A stretch of 64,000 nucleotides of DNA from Pochonia chlamydosporia 170 (GCF_001653235.2 NW_019154049.1:248001-312000); one strand, 5' to 3'. Numbered from the stretch's first letter, positions 22,253 through 34,832 are shown. Notes: a model not told the origin generated them from the sequence alone. Program-made: numbers and translations.

Positions 22253-23566
22253 ATGCATTATTTACGTGCACTTTCCGGTCTCAGCCTTCTTGGTCTAGCA
22301 TCTGCTGCCCCCTTCACTGATAACTCACCACTTCAACGACGACAAGCCCCAGGAGCCCAGAACGTTGTATATTGGGGCCAAAACGGCGGTGGTACAATTG
22401 AGAACAACGACCTAGCCTCATATTGCAAGTCAAATTCCGGCATTGACGTACTCGTCCTAGCCTTCCTCTACCAATTTGGCAGCGGTGGAAACATCCCCAG
22501 CGGCACAATCGGCCAGTCATGCTACGTTAGCACTGCTGGTCAAGGCCAAAACTGCGAAGCCTTAACTGCCGCCATACACACCTGCCAATCTGCTGGCGTG
22601 AAGATAATCTTGTCTCTTGGCGGTGCCACGAGCTCTTATTCCCTGCAGTCGCAGGCGCAGGCCGAGCAAATCGGCCAGTATCTGTGGGATTCGTACGGCA
22701 ACTCTGGAAACACTACAGTCCAGCGGCCCTTTGGCAGTAATTTCGTAAATGGATTCGACTTTGACATTGAGGTGAACGGCGGAAGCAGCCAGTACTACCA
22801 GTACATGATTGCCAAGTTGCGAGCCAACTTTGCGTCAGACAAGTCCAACACGTACTACATTACTGGTGCACCGCAATGCCCTATCCCCGAGCCAAATATG
22901 GGGGTCATTATCAGCAACTCTGTTTTTGACTATCTTTTCGTGCAGTTCTACAATAACAACAACTACACCGTCCCATGTGCACTGGGAATCAACGGCGACG
23001 CTCCTTTCAACTACAACAACTGGACGGCGTTCATATCCCACACTCCCTCTGCTAATGCCAAGATATTCATTGGTGTACCAGCTTCACCCTTAGGTGCGAA
23101 CGGGACTCCCGCTGGTGCAGCGTACTACGCCACTCCAGAGCAGCTTGCCGACATCGTTAATGAGTACAAGTCTGACGCACATTTCGGCGGTGTCATGATG
23201 TGGAGTGCTGGCTTTTCGGATTCCAATGTCAACAATGGATGTACCTATGCGCAGGAAGTTAAAAATATTCTCGTTAGTGGTGTGCCGTGCGGATCGTCGG
23301 GCCCCCCTACCTCAACTCATACTGCGACTACAACGACCATTACGAAGACGACGTCGACTAGTTCTCCGACTGCATCCCCAACTGGTGGGACAGTTCCTCA
23401 GTGGGGACAGGTATGTTTATATTCTCTGCAGCTACCCAAGTGTTGAAGATGTAATTGTTTGCTAACGACTTGATAGTGTGGTGGTCAGGGATACACTGGG
23501 CCTACTCAGTGCGTTGCGCCTTACAAGTGTGTTGCACAAGGAGCTTGGTGGTCATCATGTCAGTGA
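22253..23566 (+). CDS. GH18 class III chitinase with C-terminal CBM1, 415 aa
   Basis: A secreted endochitinase. Exons are 22253-23410 and 23477-23566 (intron GTATGT...GATAG, phase 0). The signal peptide (MHYLRALSGLSLLGLASAAP) is followed by a short pro-segment ending in dibasic RR. The GH18 barrel starts at QNVVYWGQNGGGTIENNDLASYC. The catalytic strand reads NGFDFDIE: the essential Glu and central Asp residues of DxxDxDxE are kept, but the first Asp is Asn, as in some class III fungal enzymes. SLGGATSSY is the preceding substrate strand. A Thr/Ser-rich linker leads to exon 2, which alone encodes a cellulose/chitin-binding module (CGGQGYTGPTQC...CVAQGAWWSSC). Without splicing the module would be lost. 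A TATA box lies upstream. Likely roles are chitin nutrition, wall remodelling or attack on chitinous hosts. Confidence 0.93.
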
Positions 23567-26500
23567 GCTAAGTAGGAATGGAAAGTAAATGATATGTGGG
23601 GACTAGTAGTTGGATTGGCTTTTTATCTGTCAACATTCTGAGTTTCTGTTGTTTTGCGTTGGGAAATGTCGGAAAACTTGTTTAGTATCGTGCCATTTAT
23701 GATGCTCTCAACTATGGGAAGTTACGAATACAGTACAAGTAAACAAGTTGATGGAGCTGTACAAAATGAGAGAAACTAGGTTGCAAATCCACTTCGATAG
23801 TAAATATGCTCGCAACACCTCTAAATCTTCTTCACTAAGTTCAGCCTCCATCTTTTGAACGCAACAGCAGCATTGGTCCTGACACAAGAAGCCAAGAGAA
23901 CCGACAGAAGTGCTGTTTGCATAGACAAGAGGTTCTCCGTTAGCCCAAAAATTAGATGGCTTCAACAGTTGCCGTATCGACCAGGACTACAACTGACAAC
24001 GTGTACAGCAAACCGCGTATATCAATTCAGTGCATGCATTGACGGCGGTCCACGGTCACGAGTGTTTGACCACCAGAACATGAATTAGTCGCCTTAGGAG
24101 GGAAATACTTATGAACTCCCACTGTATGAGTGTCCATCCTTCGGAACTGGCCGGCCACTAGAAAGTGACTGATTGGTCATCAATGAAAGAGCACTTTCGC
24201 AAGGGAGCTATAGAAAATTAAATGACAAGTCGTCTGACGAGCTAATGGTACGATTCTTTGCCGGTGAGACACACTTGGTAGCCATTGTAGCTCCCAATAT
24301 AGGAAGGAGTTACTGCAAGAATCGGACAGCGTATAATAGCACTGGGGCCGATAAGGATAGTAGGCTCTGGACGCGACGGCAACTCACTAAGCACATATAC
24401 ACGTATCCATGCATTGCCAAGAGCTATCATCAGTACATTGCCGAGTGGGAGCAACCTGGTAGACAATTGAGACACAGCTCGGACCGGTTAGAGCAACAGG
24501 GGCATCCCATGGATCTCAGATCGGGCTAGGTGATGGGATTTCTGCAATGGATGAGCATCTGTGGGGTCAATTGCGGCTAAATCAAATCTTGTTTCTAACG
24601 AGAGGACCGCAGTCTTGTGTGATATAAGCTAATAGTGCGAGATTTACTATCCTCTGCCTTCCTTAAATGACACCGGTTGATTAAAAGTAATGAGTTAATT
24701 TATCAGTTGCCAAAGTCCCTGCCTTTCTGAGTTACCGTAGACGCAAGACCCTTGTCACAAATAGCGATAACCAAATTCGTTATAACGCCTTATTAAGCTC
24801 CGAGCCTGCTGCTGCCATTGCAGTGATAACCCCAAACAGAAGACTTGTGATATTCTTCAAGCACAAGTAGCAAGCGCGGATGCACCGTAGTGGAGGGGAA
24901 TAGTGAGTGCAAGAACTAGAATGCGTATATAGCCCATGCGGAGTTGTCAGGACACCGAGTCTATTACTCGGGATACTGTCCGTAGTGAAAAGTTGTGAGA
25001 GCCCACAACGCGGCAGTCCTCCGTGTCTCTCTTCCTACGGGATATCCGACTTTAATCCTCGACAGGAAGTCGTGGGGTACTGGCAATATTTGGAAGCCTG
25101 TTCGAAAGAGGAAGCTAGAAGCACAACCGGGGTTGGATTAAGAGTGACCCCCATACTCAGCCACTTTTAGAGTGATGTCGCACTCGCTTTATTGCCGGAT
25201 TGGCATCACTTCCGGGGAAGCAAATGCCAAGTTCGCCGGGTTACCAATCCAATGTCTAGAGCAGTGGGGAAGATATGTCAAGTGTCGCAGGATATAAGGC
25301 TCAACTGCACCACACTTTATGTGGTGTCACATTTTTTTTGTGAGATTTTAGATAAGCCGGGACTCAGCAGAGCGCATCACATTACAGGTTGCAAGTAGAG
25401 GGTCTGCACATTACGTGCATGTCTCAGCCAAAGAGTACTGTTGTACATATATCGCTATATGTCAAACAATCAGGTGCTGCAAAGCAATATCACATTAAAG
25501 GTGCGGGGAAGTCAACTTACAACCAACATGGAGTGTTTCACGACTGCTTACTTTCCTCCGGCTCGATACAGCTACTACACATGCAATATGTGTAGTACTA
25601 CCGCATCTCGAAGGATGATCCATGGACGGTTAATTCTGATCTGGTGCCCAAAGCCAAAGCCTTATAAGCTGCCACCACAGTCTCACAAGTTACAGCATCT
25701 CCAGTTCTCCACCACATCACCATCAAAGTGAGACGGCCGACTTTCCGCATCGGGAAAGTGAAATGCGATTCGAGGATTCGTCTCACCCCGACGCTGCCAC
25801 CCTATCCATGTTGTGCATTGAATCCAACGAAACTCGTGTTAACTAACCAGGATGGCAGGTCGAATATTCCTGCTCAACTAGTTCCAGCATTTGGTTGGTT
25901 TACAAGACAGCATATTAACCTGCTTCAGGCTTACTGAGTCTGACTCCATATGATAAGGCGCTCAGTGGAAACATTGCACTACTACCTGCCCAAAATGGAC
26001 TAATATAAACCTACTCTTCGCACTGCTTTCGAATTCGCCCGGTGCTTATTGCCAAGGGCAACCTAGATAGACGAGCCGTTGCGCTGCGAAAACGCGTGTA
26101 ACGCACGACTTCACTTTGAGACACAGCAGATGTCGTCCTGCCCGCCCTGACCTTTTCTTTGACATTCTACCCAGAACGGAGTCACTGCGTCTTGGCGTCG
26201 ATCCGAAGAATCCTACAAGCACTTGGCATTTACCCCCATGCCAGGGGGGCCACCTCATATGTGTGGGTTGGGGGCCACTCCGCGCAACATGCTTAAAGTC
26301 AAGCTTCCTCATTTTGTCTAGGACCTTCTCATCTTCATGCGGATACCGCCGCAGGACCTCGGCAGTTCTCATCACTTTTGAGCCAGCCTCTAAGTGGAAC
26401 ACCTTTCGGGGAAGTGCTCGAGCTTCCAGATTTGGAGATGAGAAATGCTACCTCCATGATGGACCACAACTTGTGACTGGTTCGATGCTAGGTTGTAGGT

Positions 26501-26666
26501 TGTACTGTATCTCAAGGGATCCTTGGTGATTCTGGCGTCGGCGACCACTATAAAAAGGCATGTCCCAACAGACAGAAGATGATGATAATAGGAAGCAGTC
26601 TCAATCACTGGATACGATAAACTCAAGTCTAATACCTTCCAAGACATCCTTCAACTATCTATCAAT
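23567..26666. other. Gene-poor stretch, 3.1 kb
   Basis: The longest empty stretch in the window. No ORF over about 140 codons and no family resemblance; no terminal inverted repeats or reverse transcriptase/transposase fragments recognised. A small hairpin (CTTTCC...GGAAAG) lies at about 25741-25757. It ends with the TATA box of the deuterolysin gene. Confidence 0.5.
26549..26556 (+). promoter_or_regulatory. TATA box of the deuterolysin gene
   Basis: TATAAAAA, 111 bp before the ATG at 26667. Confidence 0.55.
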
Positions 26667-27790
26667 ATGAAGCTTTTCACCGTTGCAACGCTGGTCACCT
26701 TGGCTGCTGCTGCGCCAAGCATTGCGCCTAATCCCAAGGTCAATGTCAAGCTGGAAATGCAGGAAAACTCCAAAGTCAAGGCCACCGTCAGCAACCCCAC
26801 AGGCGAGAGCATCAAGATCCTCAAGACGGGGTCGATCTTGGACTCGGCCCCAGTTCAGAAGGCTTCCGTGTCCAACGAAGGTAAGTAATTTACATAATCT
26901 CAGGGCCCGTGCTCATCAAGAAGGGGCACTCAATGAAGTCCATTTTCTAACCAACACCAGGCAGCAAGGTCGCTTTCGAAGGCATTAGAGTCTTCATGGG
27001 TCCTCAAGCCGAAGAGTCAAATTTCCAGATCATCCCTGCAGGTGAATCCGTCGAAGTGACCTTTGACATTGCCGAGATATACAACCTGTCCAACGGTGGC
27101 AGCTTTGACGTCCAGTCCAACGGCCAGCTCAGCTACGCCAAGTCCGGTGATATTACCAAGCTGGGGTACATCTCCTTCGAGTCCAACAAGCTCAACACAC
27201 ACGTCGACGGCGCCGCAGCCGCGGCCTCATACTCATCCTTCCACCAGATGATGAAGCGCGAGACCATCCAAAGCGACTGCACCGGGTCCAAGCTCACCGC
27301 TATCCAAACGGCCAGCAAGAACATCCGCGACATTGCCACCAAAGCCGCCGAGGGGGCTCGATCCGGCCCAGCCAAGAAGATGACCGAGTACTTTGAGAGT
27401 GCTAGTCAACAGACTCGCAACGTCGTGGCCGGTGCTTTCGACAAGATGGCTAAACTCTACAGCACGTCTGGAGGCAAGCCGGATGTCTACTGCACTGACC
27501 GGGCCAGCAACTGCCAGGGAGGAGTCGTTGCCTACACTCTGCCCTCGCAGAATTACATCGTCTACTGTCCCACTTGGTTCAGCAGCTACCAGCCCCTGGA
27601 TCGAACTTGCCGAAAGGTTGACCAGGCTCATATTGCTGTCCACGAGTCCACCCACTTGAGTCTTGTCAAGGGCACCAGTGACTACAACACTTATGGATAT
27701 GCGAACAGCATCAATCTCCCGGCTAGCCAGAATCTTAACCACGCTGATACGTATGCTTACTTTGCACATGACACCTTGTCTGGCTGTTAA
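26667..27790 (+). CDS. Deuterolysin, M35 neutral zinc metalloprotease, 347 aa
   Basis: A secreted zinc endopeptidase precursor. Exons are 26667-26880 and 26961-27790 (intron GTAAGT...CACCAG, 80 nt). A signal peptide (MKLFTVATLVTLAAAAPS) precedes a pro-domain of about 170 residues that ends at dibasic KR before ETIQSDCTGSK, the usual kexin cut. The mature domain has the aspzincin signature: HESTH (HExxH) at about 299-303 and the third-ligand region GTSDY, with Asp near 312, followed by YGYANSINL. Six cysteines fit the three disulfides of deuterolysins. The enzyme degrades proteins extracellularly, often basic nuclear proteins in characterised members. The ATG is the first after the TATA box. 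Nothing in the sequence looks defective. Confidence 0.93.
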
Positions 27791-29583
27791 ACATTGCGGG
27801 AAAGAGGTCTGACCTGTGGTGGTTGGTGAGCATACATGTATAGGTACTAAGGCGAAGTTAAATAGTACAGTTCTGTATATAGCTTAATATATTAGTTAAG
27901 GATGACTACTTGCCCATGTTTTATTTTGTTTCACGTCGTATTGTATGCCCTGTGTTGTGTGCCGATGCCATTCCGTCATCCGGGTGGTTATCAAGCCAGA
28001 GATGTGATCACGTCGGTTGTAGTGAGCCCAACGCACCCCAATCTCACCAGAATGTATTTGTGGAAATCGTCCATGGTTGTCAAGTGTAATGAGTCGGTGT
28101 ACATGGACCAAGTCATGGTCAGTTCAGACGCACGTTTCATCGGCTATCGACTACCAACAGCACCGAGAGTCCAAGTTCCAATTTAAGCAAATTACCATGC
28201 GCCCTTGCGCTGAGCTCCCTTGTAAAGAAGGGTATTTACTTGCCACAATTTACAACAGCTTGCTCCGTAGATCGTCAAGTCCTGTAGATGCTCACGGCAC
28301 CTGTTGTGTACACAATCTCCTCGCGACACGCTTTGTTGCTCACACATACGCCTGAACCCGCACAAAGCACACATCAAGAGTGTCAGGGTTTGCATGTCAG
28401 CAATCACAGCTTCAAATTCTCTTGTGGGCGGTATTCCCGACCAACATGCATCAGGAGTCCGATTCACTGCTGTCTCTGAGCAAGCCATTTGCTTATGCAC
28501 TGGCCCGGTCCCAAATAGCCACTAAAAACTGGAATACAACGCTGCATTAGTACCAACTGCATTGCTAGCTCGAGCCGTGGCCATCCCATCCGCAATCGTA
28601 CCACAGAGCACGCTGGCCGACTTTGAGACAAGCCGAGCCTGACTCGTCGATGTGAGCAATGTTGTCGAGATTATTATTCTGCTAAAGCGGCTAGATTTGC
28701 GTGCTAGGTCAAACATTTGAAGCTGGATGCTCCATCGGATCGCCTTCGCTTGTGGGTGTCGGTGCGGTTGGCGTCAAGTTGTCATAGGCGTCAATGAACC
28801 TGCGGATTAATTGGTATGGATAGCCTGCAAGCTGCATTCTAAGTTTGGTGTGTGATGCAGATAATGTGGCCAGGGCGCCGATCTTTAATGGTGCGCATTA
28901 AACTTCTGATTCATTTGTCTGTTCTGACTTGGTCAGCTGAAAATAGTACATGTATTTGTATTCAAGTCCGTAGTATCGGTGATTGCACTTATACGCGAAA
29001 CGTTCGGAATCGGGAACGTTGTATAATATCAGCACAGCGAATAGGGGTGAATTTATCTCGAGAATACTAAATGTAAAGATGTACTACGATTTAGAGATTC
29101 CAACAATCTCAGAAACTGACTCACCAGACTCAAAATCAGTGGTGCGTCCGCTGCCGTTACGGAGTGACATGCTTGTTAAGAAACACTCAACAAACTCGCT
29201 TAACTGAGCTAGTCTCTGACAAACATGTACAAGTTTCCGAGCCAGCCTGATTTCCAAAATGCACCAAGATTTCGTTCTATTCTTCTTAAGATAGTACAAA
29301 CAAAGAGCTTGGGACATTACAGTTTCTCGTTCCTTTTCAACCGTAAAAAGCATAGGGTAGCCAACCACAACCACAGACGATTGTGGCACGGCTTTCATCG
29401 CCGCAGATCAACCACATTTCGACCCCACTACCCCACTCTGCAGTTTGCAAGAAACAGTCAAGTGTCAAGCAGAGCTCCAAGACACCAAAAAAATGTCCAG
29501 CCGCTCAACACCATCCGCAATTGACCCCCTCGCACTGAACAAGTCCGTCTCCCGCCAAATCCTCGCCTTCCTAAACCGCCGCC
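27791..29583. other. Intergenic region, about 1.8 kb
   Basis: Boundary between the sparse secretome region and the housekeeping island. Small frames only. A reading frame beginning at ATG 29492 overlaps the start of the RRP41 gene and is described in the findings. Confidence 0.5.
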
Positions 29584-30492
29584 ATGCCTCTAGACACATC
29601 AACCTACTCCTTAGCACTCCTTCGCGTAGACGGCCGACGCTGGAACGAACTCCGTCGCCTCCACGCCCAAATCCGCACACAAGATGCCGCCGACGGATCG
29701 TCATACTTCGAGATGGGCCACACAAAAGTAATGTGTGTCGTGACCGGCCCTTCAGAACAAAATGCACAGACGCAGGCGCAGCGACGAGGTGGTCAGGCAA
29801 CGGGGCGTGACAACGCTTCCATTAGTGTGAATGTGGTTATTGCTGGGTTTTCGAGCGTGGATCGCAAGAAGCGCGGACGAAACGACAAGTGAGTTCTACC
29901 CTTTCGATTTCTAATTTGGGACCTCAAATTGCAATACAAGACCGTGAGAGGAACGACGATTGCTGATGTCTCTGATAGGCGAATTCAAGAGATTGAAATC
30001 ACCATTGCCAAGGCACTGTCTTCAACTGTCCACACGCACCTGTTCCCGCATTCCACCATTACGATATCACTACACGTCCTCTCGCAAGACGGATCTCTCC
30101 TCGCTGCCCTAATTAATGCCGCAACTCTTGCCGTCATTGACGCTGGTATTCCGATGACCGATTACATTGCGGCCTGCACAGCCGGGTCAACATCTTCCTA
30201 TGCTGCTGGCGATGACTCTGCGGACCCGCTCCTCGACCTTAACAATCAAGAGGAGCAGGAGCTGCCGTTTCTCACCGTAGCGTCGCTGGGGGATAGTGAC
30301 CGCGTTGTGGCCCTGGTTTGCGAGAGCCGCGTCCAGGTCAGTCGTCTGGAAGGTATGCTTGTGGTTGGCTTGGATGGGTGCAAACAGGTCAAGATGTTTC
30401 TCGATAAGACCATCAAAGATAAGGGAGTCAAGATGATTAGAGAAGGGGCTGTGCAACGAAGCGATACCATGGCCATGGAGCTGGACGAGTAG
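29584..30492 (+). CDS. RRP41: Exosome complex subunit RRP41/SKI6, 272 aa
   Basis: An RNase PH-fold ring subunit of the RNA exosome, acting in rRNA processing and mRNA decay in nucleus and cytoplasm. Exons are 29584-29888 and 29979-30492 (intron GTGAGT...GATAG, 90 nt). The N-terminus has the family block RVDGRRWNELR, then DGSSYFEMGHTKVMCVVTGP. The second exon has the DGSLLAALINAATLAVIDAGIPM core and a C-terminal helix ending in acidic residues. As in eukaryotic homologues, no phosphorolytic activity is expected. The length is slightly above yeast Ski6, through a short glycine/serine/acidic insert between GSTSSY and LPFL. The ATG at 29584 matches the conserved start. Confidence 0.95.
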
Positions 30493-30656
30493 ACTTGTGT
30501 GCATTTGCCCCCCACCAGGTGATAATCTGGCTCTTTATGGCGGACAAATGCCCGCAAAAGCAGGTTGGTAATACGCTTGATACAAATTTATACTACTACG
30601 ACGCTATCATCAAGTCAACTAACACGGCATGGATTTAACCCTAGATGTACAACCGT

Positions 30657-32167
30657 TTAGAGCTCCTCATGCTTAATCTCCTCCTCCTCTTCCTTCTTGG
30701 GCGTTTCTTCCGACGCAGCAGCCTCTGACGTTGTGGTGGAGCTCTCCTCAGCAGCCTCTTCCGCGGCGATGATCTGCTTAGGCAGCTTGTTCTTGGTTCC
30801 TTCACCCATACGAATGGCATCAATCCATGCCTCGACGCTCTCGGCATCAAAGTTGCCATTATAATGTCGCCACCAAGAGCGGCGGGCGTTGACGGCAACG
30901 AGCTCCACGTCTTCCGTCAGGTCAAGGGCTTTGCGAACCGAATCGGTTCCTTCGACGTTGCTGGGAATGGCGATAAAGGGAAAAAGCTGTCGGTGTCCGT
31001 GAACATATTTGGTGTTGAGCAGCGACAACGAGTTTGTAACCTTGGCACCATTCTCAGAGGCGTCGGCTGGAATAAAGGCCAGAATACAGGTATGAGCCTT
31101 TTGGTGCAGACACTTTTCGACGAGCGTGTCCTTGGAAGTGATGGTCGTGATGGAGATAACGTCTGGAGTGGAAGCTGTAGGCTCAGCCGAGGTAGTGTCT
31201 GACGCTTCGGGTGTCTTGGTCGACTCTTCCTTTTCGGATTCGGTGGTAGTAGACTTGGTAGTCTTTGCCTTGGTCTGGGCTTTTTCAGACGACTTGCTCG
31301 CCTTCTTCTTGTCGTTCTTTGCCTTGGCTTTTGCGGGAGCTGGGTCAGGATTGGGTTCGCCGACCTGTTTCAAGAAGGCAACCATGTCCTTCTTGTTCAA
31401 CTCGCCATCATAGACAACAGGTTCCTTGTCGCCGCCAGGAACAAGCACAAAAGTAGGAAACTTTTCAATGCCAAATTTCTCCACAGCCTTGGTCTCCTTG
31501 TTGCGAACCTGACCAACAGAAATGACGTCCAAAAAGTCAATGGCAATACTCCGTAGCAATGCGCTCGTGGTTCCCTTGTCCGTAAACAAGATCGCCTTGG
31601 GCTTATCGCCCTTCAAGAACCCGTCGAGGTCCTTGTCCGCAACTCGTGTAACATGGTTGTTGATCTTGCTCACGAGCGCCTCGATAATAGATGTAGCAGT
31701 CCGCGGGCCCTGGTAGTCCTCGATCATGGGCTTACTACCAGGCTTTTTGCCAGGGCGAACAATTTTGAGTGTGGGGAAACCCTGTACTCCCATGCCACCA
31801 CAGAATTGCTTGTTCGTCTCTTCATCGCAGTCAATGGCGGCGACTTTCGCAAGACCTTCGAGCTTCTTGGCGGCACTTTCATAAGCTGGTTTGAGGTTCT
31901 TGCAGTGGCCACACCAGGGGGCGTAGAATTCGACAATCTAAGCCGCGTGATATACGTGAGAAGTTCGTCCTTGTAAGCGGCGTGGGGGAGAGTTAGTAGT
32001 AGTGAGGGAACGTGTCTTACCGAAGTGTGATTAGATTGAGCAATTAGAGTATGGTACGTTTTGGCATTGATTTGAAGGACGGGCGAGTTCTTTGCGTACA
32101 TGGCATGGGCGCTGGGTATCGCAGCCAGCACCGCCGTCAGAGCACCAACGACGCTTGGGTTATGCAT
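30657..32167 (-). CDS. ER protein disulfide isomerase-like (MPD1-type), 475 aa
   Basis: A luminal thiol-disulfide oxidoreductase for secretory protein folding. Exons are 32167-32021 and 31937-30657 (intron GTAAGA...CTTAG, 83 nt, phase 0). The signal peptide is MHNPSVVGALTAVLAAIPSAHA. A single active thioredoxin domain holds the catalytic APWCGHCKN (Cys58, Cys61) directly after the intron. A second thioredoxin-like domain follows that lacks CxxC. Then a low-complexity K/T/E-rich linker, a third thioredoxin-like region containing the WWRHYNG block, and an acidic tail. The C-terminus is HEEL, a variant of the HDEL/KDEL retrieval signal. The architecture matches fungal Mpd1-related proteins rather than classical two-CGHC PDI. 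Confidence 0.9.
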
Positions 32168-32855
32168 GGCGGCGGCTCAGAGCAAAAGTGAGTTTGCTAT
32201 GTGTGGGAAGTGAGCGCAAAGATGGGATGGAATAGAGACGCTATGAAGAGTAGAAGAGAGACGGTGGTCAGCCTGACAGGTCTGAGCAGTTAATTTATGT
32301 TGTGATGGACACAGGGTTGAAGCAACATGTCCTGATGTATGGAGTAACACATTGGGAAAAAGGCCACGGTGGAGCTGTCTGGTGGTTCATGTTGGTACAA
32401 ATGTTGACACTTTTTGCAGGAACAAGTTGACTTGGGCCAACATTGGACCAAGCGGACAGCCACAGTTTGCTCAACCGATTGAGCAACGGACTGTGGCGCG
32501 AGCTGTAGAGGGGCAGCGAAGCCAGCCTTCAACGGCCAGAGACCAGGCGAGCTGCGGCTTGCCAGACATTGCGGCTGTGGACTGAAGCCAGTCTGTGAGG
32601 GGTCAACGTCTACGTATGTCACTCTCAGGCACCGACTTCTGCTCCCATTGGCGGGGCCTTCAGAGCAGGCATCAAACACCATCAAGTCCACATGCAATCC
32701 AGTCTCATTCTCAACATCGCAACTCGTCTGTCGCCCAGCGTCCAATTAACGAGCCCTTGCCACCAAATGTATATACATCTTGGCTGAGCTCCGATCCGTC
32801 CTTACCACGAATCTTCTCGACGACGCCCAACAACAAACATTAAACCACCACAACA
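32168..32855. other. Divergent promoter region
   Basis: 688 bp between the divergent ER disulfide isomerase and VTA1 genes; no coding signal. Confidence 0.5.
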
Positions 32856-34197
32856 ATGACTTCAGAGCCTCTGCCCGCGCCTCTCAAGATTCCCGAGGTC
32901 AGCCGGTTCATCAACCGCGCAAACCAGCTGCGCACAATCAAACCCGCCATAGCATATTGGTGTACGTCCTCCATTATCACACTGCAACTTCACCGCCAGA
33001 AAGTCTAATCGTTGATAACACATTTAGGCGAGTACCATGCCGTCAACCAAATCGTGACCAAGAGCCTACACACCACCGACGACGATTGCTTCGCATACAC
33101 GAAAAGCCTGATTGAGCGCCTGGAAGCTACCAAGATTGAACGCGCAGAGGATGATGCAATTGTCGATAATACCGCCGGACAGGCGTACGTGGAGCAATTT
33201 GCGCAAGAGACGTTTAGTCGCGCCGAGAGAACCATGAGAGCCAACAAGGTCACAAGGTACGTTTGCCTCTGTAGGAGGGGATTTTCATACTGCCACGACC
33301 GTTCATATTTTGCCAAAATTACATTTACAGCACAATGTTACAATTACAGCTTTGAGAAGTGGTAAATGGACTGGTGTTGACCCTCGCAGACAAACGGCAG
33401 ATACCTTCGACGCAGCCGCCACATTCTTCGACCTCACTCACGAATGGGGCACCCCCGAGCCCGACATCCTCAAAAAGATCAAATTCGCAAAATGGAATGC
33501 CGCTCGCATTCTCAAAGCCATTAGAGAAGGAAAAGATCCCAACGAGACGAATCCTCAAATTCAAGAAGAGGAAGAGCTGGAGCTTCTCAGCCCGCCTGCT
33601 GCTCCCCAGCAAATCAAGAGCCCACCAGCTGCGTCTATAGAAGATGTGCCCGATGCTGGAGAACCAGCTGAACCAGCTCAAGAGGGCTACTTCCCACCAA
33701 CGTCAGCCAACCCCGAACCATTCGTTCCGTCACCATTAAGCCAGAGCCCCGGCCCTTCGGCATCAGAAATGCACCCTCCAGCACAGGTGTCGCCCGTCCC
33801 ATCGCCAGAACCGCATATCCCACCACAACAAGTCCCGCCACAGCCTTCACCCCAAATACCAACGAAGCTACCATCCCAATTCGCGCCGCCTCCTCCTGAA
33901 CCATCTGCCCCGAGCCCTCAACCTCTGTGGGACAACACACCTAGCGTTCCACCGTCCATATCACCTCCAGCACCTACGCAGCACTATGCACCTCCTCCTG
34001 TTGCGTCGGCCCCGATTCCCGTCCGCCAAACGCCATCTCAACCACCGAGTGTGCCCTCGGGATACACCCTGAACCACAAGAGTATAGAACAGGCTCAGAA
34101 GCATGCCAAATGGGCTATATCGGCGTTGAACTTTGAAGATGTGCCTACAGCTGTTCAGGAGTTACGGAATGCGTTGGCAATGCTGGGTGCTCAGTGA
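32856..34197 (+). CDS. VTA1: Vacuolar protein sorting-associated protein VTA1, 380 aa
   Basis: An activator of the Vps4 ATPase in ESCRT-III disassembly on endosomes. Three exons: 32856-32961, 33028-33256 and 33390-34197. The introns (GTACGT...ATTTAG; GTACGT...TCGCAG) join at AYW/CEYHAVNQIV and KVTR/QTADTF, both strongly conserved. The N-terminal about 160 residues form the tandem MIT-like Vta1 domain, including AGQAYVEQF and HEWGTPEPDILKKIKFAKWNAARILKAIREG. The middle is a long Pro/Ser/Gln-rich disordered linker. The C-terminal HKSIEQAQKHAKWAISALNFEDVPTAVQELRNALAML is the Vps4-binding dimerisation helix pair. Reading through the second intron would insert unrelated residues, so splicing is required. 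Confidence 0.94.
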
Positions 34198-34832
34198 TGC
34201 GAGGAGGTGAGCTGTATGGGGTTGCTGAGTATAATATCTAGATAGTGCTGCGGCCTGGTCATGTTGGATATTGGACCTGGTAATATGCTTCGGAAAGCGC
34301 TGTATTTTTACGTAGAACACAATACCGCATACTGCCGTTTCTGGACGTACATGTCTTGAGTGGCTGCATGCGATTTCAACCATATCGATAGATCTGTCAA
34401 GTGTCATGACGGGAGGCAGATAGCAGAACCAGCCTCGTGGCATATACTATCCACAGCACCACATGCCGGTAACTCTCCAGAACGAACTACGCCGTGAAAT
34501 ACACGGAGCAACATAAGAATACGAAACAAAATATTTGCCAACACCTTAATTCATACACCTACTATACAAATTATCTATCTTCGTCCATTGCCTGTGCAGT
34601 CTTGCCTCTGCCCTGCCTGCCGCCCCGGCTAACAAAATGCGACAAAATATTCTATGTGAAATGCCCTCCTCGACTGCCGAATCCTCATGAACTCAACAAA
34701 CAAACAAACAAAAGTTGAATGTAAACATCCTCTCCCTCAAAGGCCCTACTTTTAGTTTTGCTTCCATTTACAATTACAGTTTGTGATGATAGAGGGGAGA
34801 CAGTCGTGTATGCTGCTCGACTGATGGAGGCA
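34198..34832. other. Convergent intergenic region with AAAC repeat
   Basis: 3' flanks of VTA1 and TIM50. A short (CAAA)n microsatellite lies at about 34695-34713. No gene. Confidence 0.55.

Noticed and set aside
26046..26402. 118-codon minus-strand frame before the deuterolysin gene
   Set aside because: Overlapped by another open frame on the other strand and no recognisable domain; most likely a chance ORF.
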